Assembly: GCA_030447045.1 (NCBI GenBank)
Contig: JAUJMB010000001.1
Coordinates: 1 to 35,343, forward strand
Length of the DNA stretch: 35,343 nucleotides
Direction: 5' to 3'
Origin: Rubrobacteraceae bacterium
Lineage (GTDB): Bacteria > Actinomycetota > Rubrobacteria > Rubrobacterales > Rubrobacteraceae
Shown here: positions 1 to 8,230 of the stretch, one piece after another
Numbering within the stretch: position 1 is the first letter of the stretch
Layout: each line of letters begins with the position of its first letter
The notes under the pieces: model-generated
Told to the model about the DNA's origin: nothing
What the model saw: only the letters and a program-made list of their open reading frames with translations
Database searches by the model: none
Program-made: the position numbers and the translations under genes

Positions 1-26
1 GCCGCTAACGGGGAAGCGCGGCCAGG

Positions 27-116
27 GTGAAACGGCTCTGGCTGCGCTTCCTCGCGTTTACCGTGATCTTTGTCGTCCTTATGACGATAGCCTTCCTGCT
101 CGGGTTGCTCGACTAG
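27..116 (+). CDS. possible 29-residue single-pass membrane peptide
   Basis: A GTG-initiated frame of 29 codons ends in TAG. It encodes a basic start (VKRLWLR) followed by about 20 hydrophobic residues ending GLLD, so one membrane helix with a cytoplasmic positive end would be expected. An in-frame TAA at 6-8 limits it upstream, so it is not the tail of a longer gene. The GGGGAAG upstream is only a weak ribosome binding site. No family is recognised. It converges on lutC, with a GC-rich hairpin between them. It could be chance coding in GC-rich DNA. Confidence 0.35.
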   Translation: MKRLWLRFLAFTVIFVVLMTIAFLLGLLD

Positions 117-129
117 GGCAACCCGTCTA

Positions 130-153
130 CGCGCGGCGGTTGACCGCCGCGCG
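130..153. terminator. GC-rich hairpin between convergent genes
   Basis: A perfect 10-bp stem (CGCGCGGCGG with its complement) around a TTGA loop lies between the convergent small ORF and lutC. There is no T tract on either side, so it would be an I-shaped, bidirectional terminator, a type proposed for actinobacteria. Function is inferred from position and stem only. Confidence 0.5.
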
Positions 154-189
154 GGCCGGTATAGGGAAAGAAACGAAACCCTCGGTCGC

Positions 190-864
190 CTAGCCCACCA
201 GCACGACGTGCACGTCCCCGGGGCCGTGCATGCCTACAAAGATAGACATCTCGATGTCCCCCGAACGGCTCGGGCCGGTGTGGAAGGTCACGTTGGCCGG
301 CAGCGCGCCGCCCTCGCCGGCGTACTTACCGATGGCCTCTGAGACCGTGCGCAGCATCCGCTCCACCGGGACGACCGCCACGTGGGTCGGCGGCAGGAGC
401 GTCACCGTGCGGCCCCGCCCCGGCCCGCCCTCGATCACCAGGCTGCCGGTCTCGGCTATCGCCCACGCCGCCGTGGTGAGCCCTATGTCGGCCCTCCCGG
501 CGACCTCGCGAAAGTCCTCGAGGTCCCGCCACACCGCGACCTCGACCCCGGCCTCCCCGAGCGGCCCGTCCACCCCCATCTCTTCGAGCTCCTCGACGTC
601 CCACCGGACGAGCCTCTTCGCCCCCCTATCGCAGGCCAGGTCGAGGACGTACTCGCGGGCCTCTTCGAGGGTGGCGACCCTCCGGGCGTGGCCGCCAAGA
701 GCCTCGAGCTCTTCGAGAAAGCGGGCGGGCGGGTCCTCTATCCAGGGGCTCTCTTGTGGCTCCTCATTCGGGGTCCAGGCCACGTCGGGGGACTGGGTCG
801 GCTTGTACTTGCCCGTCCTGGTGCGGTGACGGATTTTGTCGAGAAACTCCGCGCGGCCGGCCAA
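190..864 (-). CDS. lutC: lactate utilization protein C (LUD domain)
   Basis: This 224-residue protein is the third subunit of the LutABC complex that oxidises L-lactate to pyruvate in the cytoplasm. It is a single LUD (DUF162) domain. Typical LUD features are ADIGLTTAAWAIAETGSL, then GRGRTVTLLPPTHVAVVPVERM, and a C-terminal TGPSRSGDIEMSIFVGMHGP. The frame stays open far upstream inside lutB. I chose TTG at 864-862 because it follows an AGGAGGG site by 9 bases and lies just after the lutB stop, giving a normal LutC length (about 230-240). It is translationally close to lutB and last in the operon. Confidence 0.93.
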   Translation of the reverse strand: MAGRAEFLDKIRHRTRTGKYKPTQSPDVAWTPNEEPQESPWIEDPPARFLEELEALGGHARRVATLEEAREYVLDLACDRGAKRLVRWDVEELEEMGVDGPLGEAGVEVAVWRDLEDFREVAGRADIGLTTAAWAIAETGSLVIEGGPGRGRTVTLLPPTHVAVVPVERMLRTVSEAIGKYAGEGGALPANVTFHTGPSRSGDIEMSIFVGMHGPGDVHVVLVG

Positions 865-866
865 GG

Positions 867-2336
867 CTAGATGCCCTCCTTCCAGAGATCCCGGAAAGAC
901 TTCTCGGCCAGCGGCGGCAGCTCGCGGGTGTCCGTCCAGGCGCCTAAAGGCCCAGGAAGCGGTCTGACGGAGCCGTCTTTCTTGAGGGGTTTCTGGGCGA
1001 CGCGGCCCATCTTGCCGGAGATCTTGTAGAGCGCCGGGCTCTTCATGGTGTTCTCGAACCCCTTGAAGGCCAGCCTCTCCCCCCTGCCCCTGACGCCCTC
1101 CTGCACCTGGCGGTTGCGCAGCTTCAGGAGCAGGTCGTGCAAGGGTATCCCCACCGGGCAGGCCTCCCAGCACGCCCCGCACAGGGACGAGGCGAAAGGC
1201 AGGTCCTTGGCCTCCTTCGTTCCCTTGAGGAGCGGGGTGATGACCGCCCCTATGGGGCCGGAGTAGGTCGAGCCGTAGGCGTGGCCGCCGGTCTGGCGGT
1301 AGACCGGGCAGACGTTCAGGCAGGCGCCGCAGCGGATGCAGTAGAGGGCCTCCTCGAAGTCCGTGCCGAGGAGCTTCGAGCGGCCGTTGTCCATGAGGAT
1401 GAGGTGAAATTCCTCGGCCCCGTCGAGCTCGCCCTCGTCGCGCGGCCCGGTGATGAAGTTGGTGTAGACCGTGAGCTTCTGGCCCGTCCCGCTGCGGGCG
1501 AGGAGGCGGGTGAAGACGGACAGGTCCTCGAAGCGCGGGATCATCTTCTCTATCCCCATGACGACGACGTGGACCGGCGGGACGCTGGTGACGAGCCGGG
1601 CGTTCCCCTCGTTGGTGATCGTGGCGACCGTGCCCGTCTCGGCGACCCCGAAGTTGGCGCCCGTGATGCCGATGTCCGCCGCGAGGAACTTCTCCCTGAG
1701 GCGCCTGCGGGCGAAGGAGCCCAGGGCCTCGACGTCGGGGGGCAGCTTCTCCCCGGCCGTCTCGGAGAGGACCTCGGTTATGCGTTTGCGGTTCATGTGC
1801 AGGATCGGGCCGACGATGTGCGAGGGGTGGTCGCCGGCGAGCTGGGCGATCCACTCCCCGAGGTCCGTCTCGACGATCTCGAGGTCGAGGTCCGAGTAGT
1901 CCTCCTCGAGGCGCCTGTTTAGCTCGATCTCCTCGGTCGCCATGCTCTTTGACTTGGTTATGATCTTCGCGCCCTTGCGCCGCGCCAGATCTCCGATGTA
2001 GCGGACGACGGCCTCCCCGTCCTCGGCGAAGAAGACGTTGCCGCCCCTGCCCTCGACGTTGTCCGCCATCTGTTCGAGGTAGCGGTCGAGGTTCGCCATG
2101 GTCTCCTGCTTTATGCGGTAGGCGCGCTCCCTGAGCTCGGGCGCCTCGGGCAGGGCGTTCAGGACGGCGTTGCGCGCCGCGACGGCCTTGCCGGTGAAGA
2201 GCTCGACCGAGTCGTGAAGCTCCTGGTCCTGGGCGGCCTTGCCGCCCCGCTCGTTGAAGCCCTCGACGGGGCTGACGATCCCCTCGTGGCGCCTGTCGTA
2301 CGTCTCGCGCTGGTGGGCCGGCTTCTGGGTCTCCAT
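867..2336 (-). CDS. lutB: lactate utilization iron-sulfur protein B
   Basis: This 489-residue LutB is the electron-transfer subunit of the L-lactate oxidation complex. Residues of about 70-315 form a LUD domain (ADIGITGANFGVAETGTV near 220-237). It is followed by ferredoxin-like cluster motifs: C333, C336, C339 and C343 in CX2CX2CX3CP form, and a second set C386, C389, C393. The length matches LutB of Bacillus (about 475). The ATG lies 4 bases after the lutA stop, and lutC starts 2 bases after its own stop, so the three genes form one transcript. Confidence 0.95.
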   Translation of the reverse strand: METQKPAHQRETYDRRHEGIVSPVEGFNERGGKAAQDQELHDSVELFTGKAVAARNAVLNALPEAPELRERAYRIKQETMANLDRYLEQMADNVEGRGGNVFFAEDGEAVVRYIGDLARRKGAKIITKSKSMATEEIELNRRLEEDYSDLDLEIVETDLGEWIAQLAGDHPSHIVGPILHMNRKRITEVLSETAGEKLPPDVEALGSFARRRLREKFLAADIGITGANFGVAETGTVATITNEGNARLVTSVPPVHVVVMGIEKMIPRFEDLSVFTRLLARSGTGQKLTVYTNFITGPRDEGELDGAEEFHLILMDNGRSKLLGTDFEEALYCIRCGACLNVCPVYRQTGGHAYGSTYSGPIGAVITPLLKGTKEAKDLPFASSLCGACWEACPVGIPLHDLLLKLRNRQVQEGVRGRGERLAFKGFENTMKSPALYKISGKMGRVAQKPLKKDGSVRPLPGPLGAWTDTRELPPLAEKSFRDLWKEGI

Positions 2337-2340
2337 CTCT

Positions 2341-3081
2341 CTAGCCCCCGTTCGTCGGGTCGAGCACCTGTGCGAGGTGCAGGATGCGGGTGTCGTGTCC
2401 GGTGCGCCGCAGGCGTCCCCCGAGGTGCATCAGGCAGCTCGAGTCGCCGGAGATCAGGGTGTCGGCCCCGCTCCTCTCCAGGGCCCTTACCTTCTCGTCG
2501 GCCATCGCGGTCGAGACGGCCGGCATCTTTACCGAGAAGGTCCCGCCGAACCCGCAGCAGAGCTCCTCCTTCTCCCAGCCCACCAGGTCCAGGCCCTCCA
2601 CCCCCTCGAGCAGCTCGCGCGGCTCGCGCAGCAGCCCGAGCTCCCGCCGCTGGTGGCAACCCGTATGGAAGACGGCCTTGCCCTCGTGGCGAGCATCGAG
2701 GTCGCCCGCGCCCACGCCCATCACGTTCACGAGAAAGTCCGAGAACTCGCGGACGCGGCCCCCTAGGGCTTCGGCGCGCCCGCGCTCGTCCGGGAGGTCC
2801 TCGAAGATGAAGGGGTAGTAGTGGGCGACCATGGTCGCGCAGGACCCCGAGGGGCAGACCACGTAGTCAAAGCGCTCCCTCCCGAAGACGTCCATGAAGT
2901 GCCGGCCGACGGCGCGCGCCTCGTCGAAAAAGCCCGAGTTAAAGGCGGGCTGACCGCAGCAGGTCTGCCCCTCAGGGTAGACGATCTCGATGCCGAGCCG
3001 GCGCAGGACGCGCACCACGCTCACCCCCACCTCCGGGTTTATCTGGTCCACGTAGCACGGCACGAAGAGGGCTACCTTCAA
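2341..3081 (-). CDS. lutA: lactate utilization protein A (CCG-domain subunit)
   Basis: This 246-residue protein is the first gene of lutABC. It contains two cysteine-rich CCG domains (CCGQP at 41-45 and CCGFGG at 175-180), plus C9 and SGSC near 78-81. These bind an iron-sulfur centre in the GlpC/HdrB-like family. The start is TTG, placed 9 bases after AAAGG, and the protein begins MKVALFVPCYVDQ as family members do. Together with LutB and LutC it would feed lactate electrons to the respiratory chain. It diverges from the LarA-like gene at 3262, which may supply the L-isomer. Confidence 0.94.
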   Translation of the reverse strand: MKVALFVPCYVDQINPEVGVSVVRVLRRLGIEIVYPEGQTCCGQPAFNSGFFDEARAVGRHFMDVFGRERFDYVVCPSGSCATMVAHYYPFIFEDLPDERGRAEALGGRVREFSDFLVNVMGVGAGDLDARHEGKAVFHTGCHQRRELGLLREPRELLEGVEGLDLVGWEKEELCCGFGGTFSVKMPAVSTAMADEKVRALERSGADTLISGDSSCLMHLGGRLRRTGHDTRILHLAQVLDPTNGG

Positions 3082-3118
3082 AGCTCACTACCTTTCCACC
3101 GTAAGACTCTCCCGCGCC

Positions 3119-3149
3119 AGTATAGCAACGCGCGTAGGACGGTTAGCAA
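3119..3149 (-). promoter_or_regulatory. candidate lutABC promoter
   Basis: On the minus strand there is a TATACT -10 at 3124-3119 and TTGCTA as a possible -35 at 3149-3144. The spacer is 19 bp, longer than ideal. The predicted start lies about 30 bases before lutA. On the plus strand a TAGAAT hexamer at 3198-3203 could serve the divergent gene. No operator palindrome was recognised. Confidence 0.4.
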
Positions 3150-3261
3150 CGAGCTCTCGGCGGTCGGTTACTCGCTCCTGCGGATGGGGAATTGTTTTAG
3201 AATGGTCTCGGGCGGGAGGGGACGCCCGAAAGACGGGACGGCGGACCGGAGGTAAGAGAAC

Positions 3262-4542
3262 GTGCAGACGAAGAGGCCGGTCTACGAAGAGATAGAGGAG
3301 ATCCTGCGCGGGGTCGAGTTGCCGCGGGTGGCGCTCGTCGAGCAGACCTCCGGCACGCCGCCGGAGCTCGGGGACATCCGGGGGGCCGTGCGCGAGGCGC
3401 TTCGCGAGGTGGAGCTCCCGGCCGGTTCCGTGGCCGTCGGGGTCGGCAGCCGCGGGGTGGCCCGCATCGACGAGGTGACGGCGGCCCTGGTCGAGGCGCT
3501 GAAGGAGGCCGGGGCCGAGCCTTTCGTGGTGCCGGCGATGGGCAGCCATGGGGCCTCGAGTGCCGAGGGGCAGGCCGAGGTCCTGCGGCATCTCGGGGTG
3601 AGCGAGGAGACCGTGGGATGCCCCGTCCGGGCGACGATGGAGACGGTGCTTGTCGGGGAGACACCCGAGGGCGTCCCCGTCCACGTGGACAAGAACGCTT
3701 ACGAGGCCGACGCTATCGTGGTCGTAAACAGGGTCAAGCCGCACACCGCCTTCCGCGGCACGGTCGAGAGCGGGCCGACGAAGATGCTCGCCATCGGCCT
3801 CGGCAAGCAGAAGGGCGCGCACGCCATCCACTTTGCGGGGTGGGGCGAGATCCACCGCACCATCCCGCAGGCGGCCAGGGTCATGGTAGAGACCGGCCGC
3901 TTCGCCTTCGGCCTCGCCGTCGTCGAGAACGCCGACGAGGAGCCGTGCAGGGTGGCCGCCATCCCCGCCGGGCGCTTCGAGGAGGCCGAAGCGCCCCTGC
4001 TCGAAGAGGCCAAGCGGAACCTCCTGCGCCTCCCGTTCGACGAGCTCGACGTGCTGGTGGTGGACGAGATCGGCAAGAACATCTCCGGCGACGGCGCCGA
4101 CCCCAACGTAACGGGCCGCTTCGCTACCCCCTACGGCGGCGGCGACGTCCCGCACGTCGAGCGCATGGTCTTTCTCGGCCTCACGCACCAGACCGGCGGC
4201 AACGCCACGGGCCTCGGGGCCGCCGACGTGGTCACGGAGCGCCTCGCGGGCAACGTCGATCGCTCCTCCACTTACATGAACTCCCTGACCTCGACCACCC
4301 CGTCGGCCGCCAAGACACCGATGGTCATGCCGGACGACCGCATGGCCATAGCCGCCGCTATCACCATGTGCGCCGGCATCGACCCGAAAAGGGTACGCCT
4401 CGCGCGCATAAAGAACACCCTGGACCTGCGCCGACTCTGGGTCTCCGAAGCGCTCCTGGATGAGGTGGAGAAGGACGAAGACCTGCGCGTCGTCGAAGGC
4501 CCACAGGAGATGCGCCTCGACGAGGCCGGCGCCCCCGTCTGA
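3262..4542 (+). CDS. LarA-like nickel-pincer 2-hydroxyacid racemase/epimerase (DUF2088)
   Basis: This 426-residue protein resembles the lactate racemase (LarA) superfamily, which uses the nickel-pincer nucleotide cofactor to racemise or epimerise 2-hydroxy acids. Residues that may match the LarA active site are H96 (AMGSHG), H161 (VKPHTAFRG), K174 (GPTKML) and H187/H190. H161 to K174 spans 13 residues, against 10 in LarA of Lactobacillus plantarum, so this is a divergent homologue and the substrate may not be lactate. The GTG start lies 9 bases after GGAGG. It is divergent from lutABC, which suits a 2-hydroxyacid role. LarB, a cofactor enzyme, is at 26476; LarC and LarE are not in the window. 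Confidence 0.75.
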   Translation: MQTKRPVYEEIEEILRGVELPRVALVEQTSGTPPELGDIRGAVREALREVELPAGSVAVGVGSRGVARIDEVTAALVEALKEAGAEPFVVPAMGSHGASSAEGQAEVLRHLGVSEETVGCPVRATMETVLVGETPEGVPVHVDKNAYEADAIVVVNRVKPHTAFRGTVESGPTKMLAIGLGKQKGAHAIHFAGWGEIHRTIPQAARVMVETGRFAFGLAVVENADEEPCRVAAIPAGRFEEAEAPLLEEAKRNLLRLPFDELDVLVVDEIGKNISGDGADPNVTGRFATPYGGGDVPHVERMVFLGLTHQTGGNATGLGAADVVTERLAGNVDRSSTYMNSLTSTTPSAAKTPMVMPDDRMAIAAAITMCAGIDPKRVRLARIKNTLDLRRLWVSEALLDEVEKDEDLRVVEGPQEMRLDEAGAPV

Positions 4543-4731
4543 CGCCGCAACCCGGCACCCCGGACCGCCGGAAGAGTAGGGGCTCTTACCCGCGCGTCTT
4601 CGGGGTTGGCGTCGCACGGTCCCGCGCGGACGATCCACCCGCGACCGGCGGGGGAGGCCGTCGCGGTTTGACCCGGCCCGTTCTATTCGCCAACATTGGC
4701 GCCGGACGGCGGGCGACGGGAGGAGCGGACC

Positions 4732-5361
4732 ATAAAGACTGTGCTTTGCTACGGGGACTCCAACACCTGGGGCTCGGACCCCGAGACGGGCGAACGCTTC
4801 GCGCCCGACGTGCGCTGGCCCGGGGTGTTGCGCCGGTCGCTCGGCGAGGGGTACCGGGTGATAGAGGAGGGGCTTGGCGGCAGGACGACGGTCAGGGACG
4901 ACCCCATCGAGGGCGCCCACAAGAACGGCAGGACGTACTTGAGGGCCTGCCTGGAATCCCACAAACCCATCGACCTGGTGACGATCATGCTCGGCACCAA
5001 CGACCTGAAGGCGCGCTTCGCGGCCTCGGCCTCCGACATAGCGCAGGGGGCCGCCTCGCTGGCGGGGGAGGCGCTCAGGAGCGGGTGCGGGCCTGGGGGC
5101 GGGGCGCCGGTGGTCGTCCTGATCTCACCCCCAGCCCTCGGGCGCCTCACCGACATGGCCGAGATGTTCGAGGGCGCGACGGAGAAGTCCCGCCTCTTCC
5201 CCGAGCACTACCGGCGCTTCGCCGAACAGCAAGGCTGCGGCTTCCTCGACGCCTCGGAGGTCATTGCCTCGAGCGACGTAGACGGCATCCACCTCGAAGC
5301 CGCAGAGCACCGCAAGCTCGGTGAGGCCGTGGCCGCCCGCGTCCGGTCCGAGCTCGGATGA
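4732..5361 (+). CDS. SGNH/GDSL hydrolase, arylesterase/acyltransferase type
   Basis: This 209-residue cytoplasmic serine esterase resembles the Mycobacterium smegmatis aryl esterase/acyltransferase MsAcT. Shared features are GDSNTWG (nucleophile S10), ERFAPDVRWPGVL, VIEEGLGGRTT with the oxyanion glycine, MLGTNDLK with the block III Asn, and DGIHL (D184, H187). Homologues start at the residue equivalent to codon ATA 4732, which lies 8 bases after GGGAGGAG (4718-4725). Other options are GTG 4741 (17 bases away) and TTG 4696 (no binding site). The ATA start is therefore favoured but non-canonical. The function is certain at family level; the natural substrate is unknown. Confidence 0.85.
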   Translation: MKTVLCYGDSNTWGSDPETGERFAPDVRWPGVLRRSLGEGYRVIEEGLGGRTTVRDDPIEGAHKNGRTYLRACLESHKPIDLVTIMLGTNDLKARFAASASDIAQGAASLAGEALRSGCGPGGGAPVVVLISPPALGRLTDMAEMFEGATEKSRLFPEHYRRFAEQQGCGFLDASEVIASSDVDGIHLEAAEHRKLGEAVAARVRSELG

Positions 5362-5385
5362 GGCGGGGCACGACGCGCCGGTAGG

Positions 5386-5402
5386 GCGGGACCGGTTCCC
5401 GC
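5386..5402 (+). terminator. weak hairpin after esterase gene
   Basis: A 6-bp stem (GCGGGA/TCCCGC) with a 5-base loop starts 25 bases after the esterase stop and before the aldo/keto reductase. There is no T tract. It may attenuate transcription rather than end it. Confidence 0.3.
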
Positions 5403-5450
5403 GAACGCGGCAGGGCTGGTCACAGGAGAGCGAGACCGAAGGAGCAGTAC

Positions 5451-6398
5451 ATGGAAAACGCTAAGGACCCCGCGTCCAGGGTGGTCCTGGGCAGCACCGG
5501 CCTCTCCGTCTCACCGCTGTGCGTCGGGTGCGCGCCCCTGGGGGACATGCCGGAGACGTTCGGGTACGGGGTGGAAGAGGAGAGGGCGTTCCGGACGCTC
5601 GAGGCCGTCTTCGAGAGCCCCATCAACTTTCTCGACACGGCCGCCTCCTACGGCGACGGCGAGAGCGAGCGGCGCATCGGCGAGGTCCTGAAGGGCATGG
5701 GAGGCCTGCCCGAGGGGGTGGTGCTCGCCACCAAGGCGGACAGGGACCTCCAGACCGGCGAGTTCTCGGGGGAGCAGATGCGCCGCTCCGTCGAGCGTTC
5801 CTTGAGGCTCCTGGGCCTCGACCGCCTCCAGCTCGTCTACCTGCACGACCCCGAGCACGAGAGCTTCGAGAACCTGATGGAGCCCGGCGGCGCGGTGGAG
5901 GTTCTGCGGGGCCTCAGAGACGAGGGCGTCATCGAGCACCTCGGCGTGGCCGGTGGGCCGATAGAGATGGAGATCCGGTACGTCCAGACCGGCCTCTTCG
6001 AGGCGGTCATCACCCACAACCGCTACACCCTCCTAAACCGCAGTGCCGAGCCGCTGCTCGACGTCGCCGCCGAGCGTGGCGTCGCGCTCCTGAACGCGGC
6101 CCCCTACGGGAGCGGCATCCTCGCCAAGGGCCCGGACGCCTACGCCCGTTACGAGTACCAGGAGGCCCCGCAGGAGATGGTCGAGAGGGCCAGGGGCATG
6201 CAGAAGGCCTGCGAGGAGTTCAACGTCCCGCTCGCCGCCGCCGCGCTGCAGTTCTCGATGCGGGACCCCCGCGTGGCCTCGACCATCGTGGGTATGAGCC
6301 GTCCGGAGAGGGTGGGACAGACGCTGGATCTGGCCGCCCATCCCATCCCGGAGGAGTTGTGGGAGAGGCTGGACTCTCTCGCTTCCCCGGGCAGCTGA
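5451..6398 (+). CDS. aldo/keto reductase, D-threo-aldose/L-fucose dehydrogenase type
   Basis: This 315-residue NAD(P)-dependent TIM-barrel enzyme has the AKR tetrad D62, Y67 (FLDTAASYGDGESE), K95 (LATKAD) and H132 (VYLHDPEH). The YLHDPEH segment and general layout resemble D-threo-aldose 1-dehydrogenases, which oxidise L-fucose or L-galactose to lactones. The substrate is inferred. The ATG follows AAGGAG by 6 bases. It sits alone, 89 bases after the esterase, and could be the first oxidation step for the sugar-acid genes further along. A perfect palindrome follows 17 bases after the stop. Confidence 0.82.
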   Translation: MENAKDPASRVVLGSTGLSVSPLCVGCAPLGDMPETFGYGVEEERAFRTLEAVFESPINFLDTAASYGDGESERRIGEVLKGMGGLPEGVVLATKADRDLQTGEFSGEQMRRSVERSLRLLGLDRLQLVYLHDPEHESFENLMEPGGAVEVLRGLRDEGVIEHLGVAGGPIEMEIRYVQTGLFEAVITHNRYTLLNRSAEPLLDVAAERGVALLNAAPYGSGILAKGPDAYARYEYQEAPQEMVERARGMQKACEEFNVPLAAAALQFSMRDPRVASTIVGMSRPERVGQTLDLAAHPIPEELWERLDSLASPGS

Positions 6399-6415
6399 GG
6401 CAACCGGCGAAGCGG

Positions 6416-6429
6416 GGGTTTCGAAACCC
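6416..6429 (+). terminator. palindrome GGGTTTCGAAACCC after the aldo/keto reductase
   Basis: A perfect 14-base palindrome starts 17 bases after the AKR stop and is followed by a pyrimidine run (TTCTCTC). As RNA it can form a 5-bp stem with a TCGA loop. It could be a weak terminator or a repeat fragment: a related hairpin, GGGTTCGAAACCC, occurs at 31081-31093. Confidence 0.35.
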
Positions 6430-6702
6430 TTCTCTCAAGCTCCTCACGGAATTCGTTCGCCAGGCTTCTCCCCACGATGAGTATTCTCCGGACCGTCTAC
6501 AGCGGCTTGCAGAAAAAACGACCCGAAGGGAGGCAACAGGCTTCAGCAATAACCTCAAAACCTGGAACCTCAAAGCCTCGCACCTCCGAGCACCTCGATC
6601 TCGACCATTATCGTCCCGTCGAGCAGGGGCTCAAAGTCTCTGAAAGCCTCTATAGCCGCGCATTTTCCGAAGTTCGCGGGCAGGACGTTCCAGGCTGGGT
6701 CG
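6430..6702. other. gene-poor gap with degraded-looking sequence
   Basis: This gap has lower GC than its surroundings. It holds an A6 tract at 6514-6519 (T6 on the minus strand, downstream of the methyltransferase). It also holds a loose run of 7-8-base AACCTCA/AGCCTCG-like units at 6551-6587. A minus-strand frame, closed by TGA at 6572-6570, reads like protein over about 50 codons. No complete gene is supported. Confidence 0.4.
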
Positions 6703-6737
6703 CTAACCGGGCCTGCGAGCCACCCCAAGGATGTGCG
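6570..6737 (-). pseudogene. possible remnant of an unidentified gene
   Basis: Directly downstream of the methyltransferase, and in a different frame, the minus strand reads about 50 residues ending in IMVEIEVLGGARL before TGA. It includes DPAWNVLPANFGK and AIEAFRDFEPLLDG. Composition and hydrophobic pattern look protein-like, but third-position GC is lower than in neighbours. No convincing start or ribosome site exists; a TTG inside the methyltransferase end is the only option. It could be a gene remnant or chance. No family was recognised. Confidence 0.3.
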
Positions 6738-7341
6738 GCATGGGAGAGAGCGGCACGGGGCTGAAGGTGAAGCGTTCGTAGGTCTCGATCACGAACCCCG
6801 CCCGCCCGATCGCGGCGCCCGTATCGCGGATGGGACGGCAGCCGCCGAGCATCTGCGGCCAGAAGGTCGCGTCGGCCAGGCGCTGGAGGAACGCGTAGAG
6901 TGGGTCTTGCGCGATGACGTGCTCGTAGAAGCGCAGCTCACCGCCGGGCTTGATCACCCGAAAAAGCTCGGCCAGGGCGCGCTCCTGATCGGGTACCGTG
7001 CATAACACCAGCGCGGCGACCCCGGCGGCGAAGGATCCGTCCTCGGCCGGCAATGCGTCCGCCACGCCGCGTACGACGGTGACCGGAACCCGCGCGGAGG
7101 CCCCGGCCCGCTCGGCCCGCCGGCGGAGGTGACCCTCGGGCTCGACGGCCACGACCTGCTCGACGGAGGTCGGGTAGTAGAGGAAGTTCGTACCCTGTCC
7201 GGCCCCGACCTCTATCACGCGGCCCGCAAGACCATCCAGGAGCTTGCGGCGGTGCCCGTCCGCCCCGCGCCTCTGGGAGATCGGCGCGAGTAAACGATCC
7301 CACAGGCGGGCGAAGATCGGGTGGTTCACCTGCTCGGTCAT
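6703..7341 (-). CDS. class I SAM-dependent methyltransferase
   Basis: This 212-residue Rossmann methyltransferase has motif I VIEVGAGQGTNFLYYP, an acidic residue after VVAVEP, ADALPAEDGSF and the post-I strand FAAGVAALVLCTVP. The C-terminal half (FRVIKPGGELRFYEHVIA and PMPHILGVARRP) resembles the UbiE/METTL7-like group that methylates lipids or small thiols. The true substrate is not shown. The ATG follows GGAGG by 6 bases. It lies 39 bases after the SDR gene on the same strand and is probably cotranscribed. Confidence 0.85.
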   Translation of the reverse strand: MTEQVNHPIFARLWDRLLAPISQRRGADGHRRKLLDGLAGRVIEVGAGQGTNFLYYPTSVEQVVAVEPEGHLRRRAERAGASARVPVTVVRGVADALPAEDGSFAAGVAALVLCTVPDQERALAELFRVIKPGGELRFYEHVIAQDPLYAFLQRLADATFWPQMLGGCRPIRDTGAAIGRAGFVIETYERFTFSPVPLSPMPHILGVARRPG

Positions 7342-7380
7342 CGACTTCCTCCTCCCTTGGACGGTTCGCCCCGAACGACC

Positions 7381-8136
7381 CTAGCTCATCAACTGGCCGC
7401 CGTTGACCTCGATGATCTCCCCGACCAGGTAGTTCGCCGCCGGGGATGCCAGGAAGGCCACGACGGAGGCGGTCTCCTCGGGCGTGCCCTCGCGGCCGAT
7501 GGGGATGGCGCTCTTGAAGCTCTCGCGCACCTCGGGGGGCGTGAAGCGGTCGTGGAAGGGGGTGGTTATGATGCCGGGCGCCACGCCGTTCACCAGGATG
7601 TTCTCGGAGACGAGCTCCTTGGCCATCGCCCTGGTGAGGGTGCTCACGCCGCCCTTGGCGGTGGCGTAGGCGACGGATCCCGGACCTCCCCCGTTGCGGG
7701 CGGCCACAGAGGTCATGTTGACGATGCGCCCCGCACCCTGGCGCCTCATAAGGGGCAGGACGGCCCTGGAGCAGAGAAAGACGCTCTTGAGGTTGACGCC
7801 CATCACGCGGTCCCAGAGGTCCTCGGTCATCTCGGCGAGCGTGCGGCGCTCCACGAGGGAGCCCGCGTTGTTGACGAGGACGTCGAGCCTGCCGTATCGG
7901 GCTTCTATCTCTCCCACCATCCGTTCGACATCGCCGGCGTCCGAGACGTCCCCGCCGACGAGCATCGCCTCGCCGCCGGAGGACGAGATACCCTCGGCGA
8001 CCTCCCTCGCCTCGGCCTCGCTCGCGTTGTAGTGGACTACCACCCGGCGTCCCTCGCGGGCGAGCGCCTCGGCGACGGCGCGGCCTATGCCGGTGCTGCT
8101 GCCCGTCACCCAGGCGACCTCATGGGAAAACTCCAT
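7381..8136 (-). CDS. SDR-family oxidoreductase (FabG-like)
   Basis: This 251-residue classical short-chain dehydrogenase has TGSSTGIG at 11-18, VNNAG at 88-92, S143, Y157 and K161, and a C-terminal GEIIEVNGGQLMS. The residues after strand 2 (VVVHYNAS) lack an acidic NAD-selecting residue, which suggests NADP(H) use. The sequence is close to 3-oxoacyl-ACP reductases and glucose dehydrogenases, but the substrate is unknown. The ATG follows GGAGG by 9 bases. It leads a two-gene unit with the methyltransferase and diverges from the membrane protein at 8231. Confidence 0.85.
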   Translation of the reverse strand: MEFSHEVAWVTGSSTGIGRAVAEALAREGRRVVVHYNASEAEAREVAEGISSSGGEAMLVGGDVSDAGDVERMVGEIEARYGRLDVLVNNAGSLVERRTLAEMTEDLWDRVMGVNLKSVFLCSRAVLPLMRRQGAGRIVNMTSVAARNGGGPGSVAYATAKGGVSTLTRAMAKELVSENILVNGVAPGIITTPFHDRFTPPEVRESFKSAIPIGREGTPEETASVVAFLASPAANYLVGEIIEVNGGQLMS

Positions 8137-8230
8137 GCGTTGTTACCTCCCTGTAATCTCCTGCCTGTAGTATGGATGATCCGGCACAATGGGGTTTGCC
8201 TGCCGGGATGGCTACAGAGGAGGAGGCGCG

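Noticed and set aside
865..1854. upstream extension of the lutC frame to about 554 residues
   Set aside because: The extra part is a shadow of lutB in another frame. A TTG start with a ribosome site at 864 gives the normal LutC.
4572..4587. hairpin AAGAG/CTCTT after the LarA-like gene as terminator
   Set aside because: The stem is only 5 bp, AT-containing, with no T tract, so it is too weak to list.
3088..4962. long antisense frame across the LarA-like gene
   Set aside because: It has no family features and mirrors the codon bias of the real gene on the plus strand.
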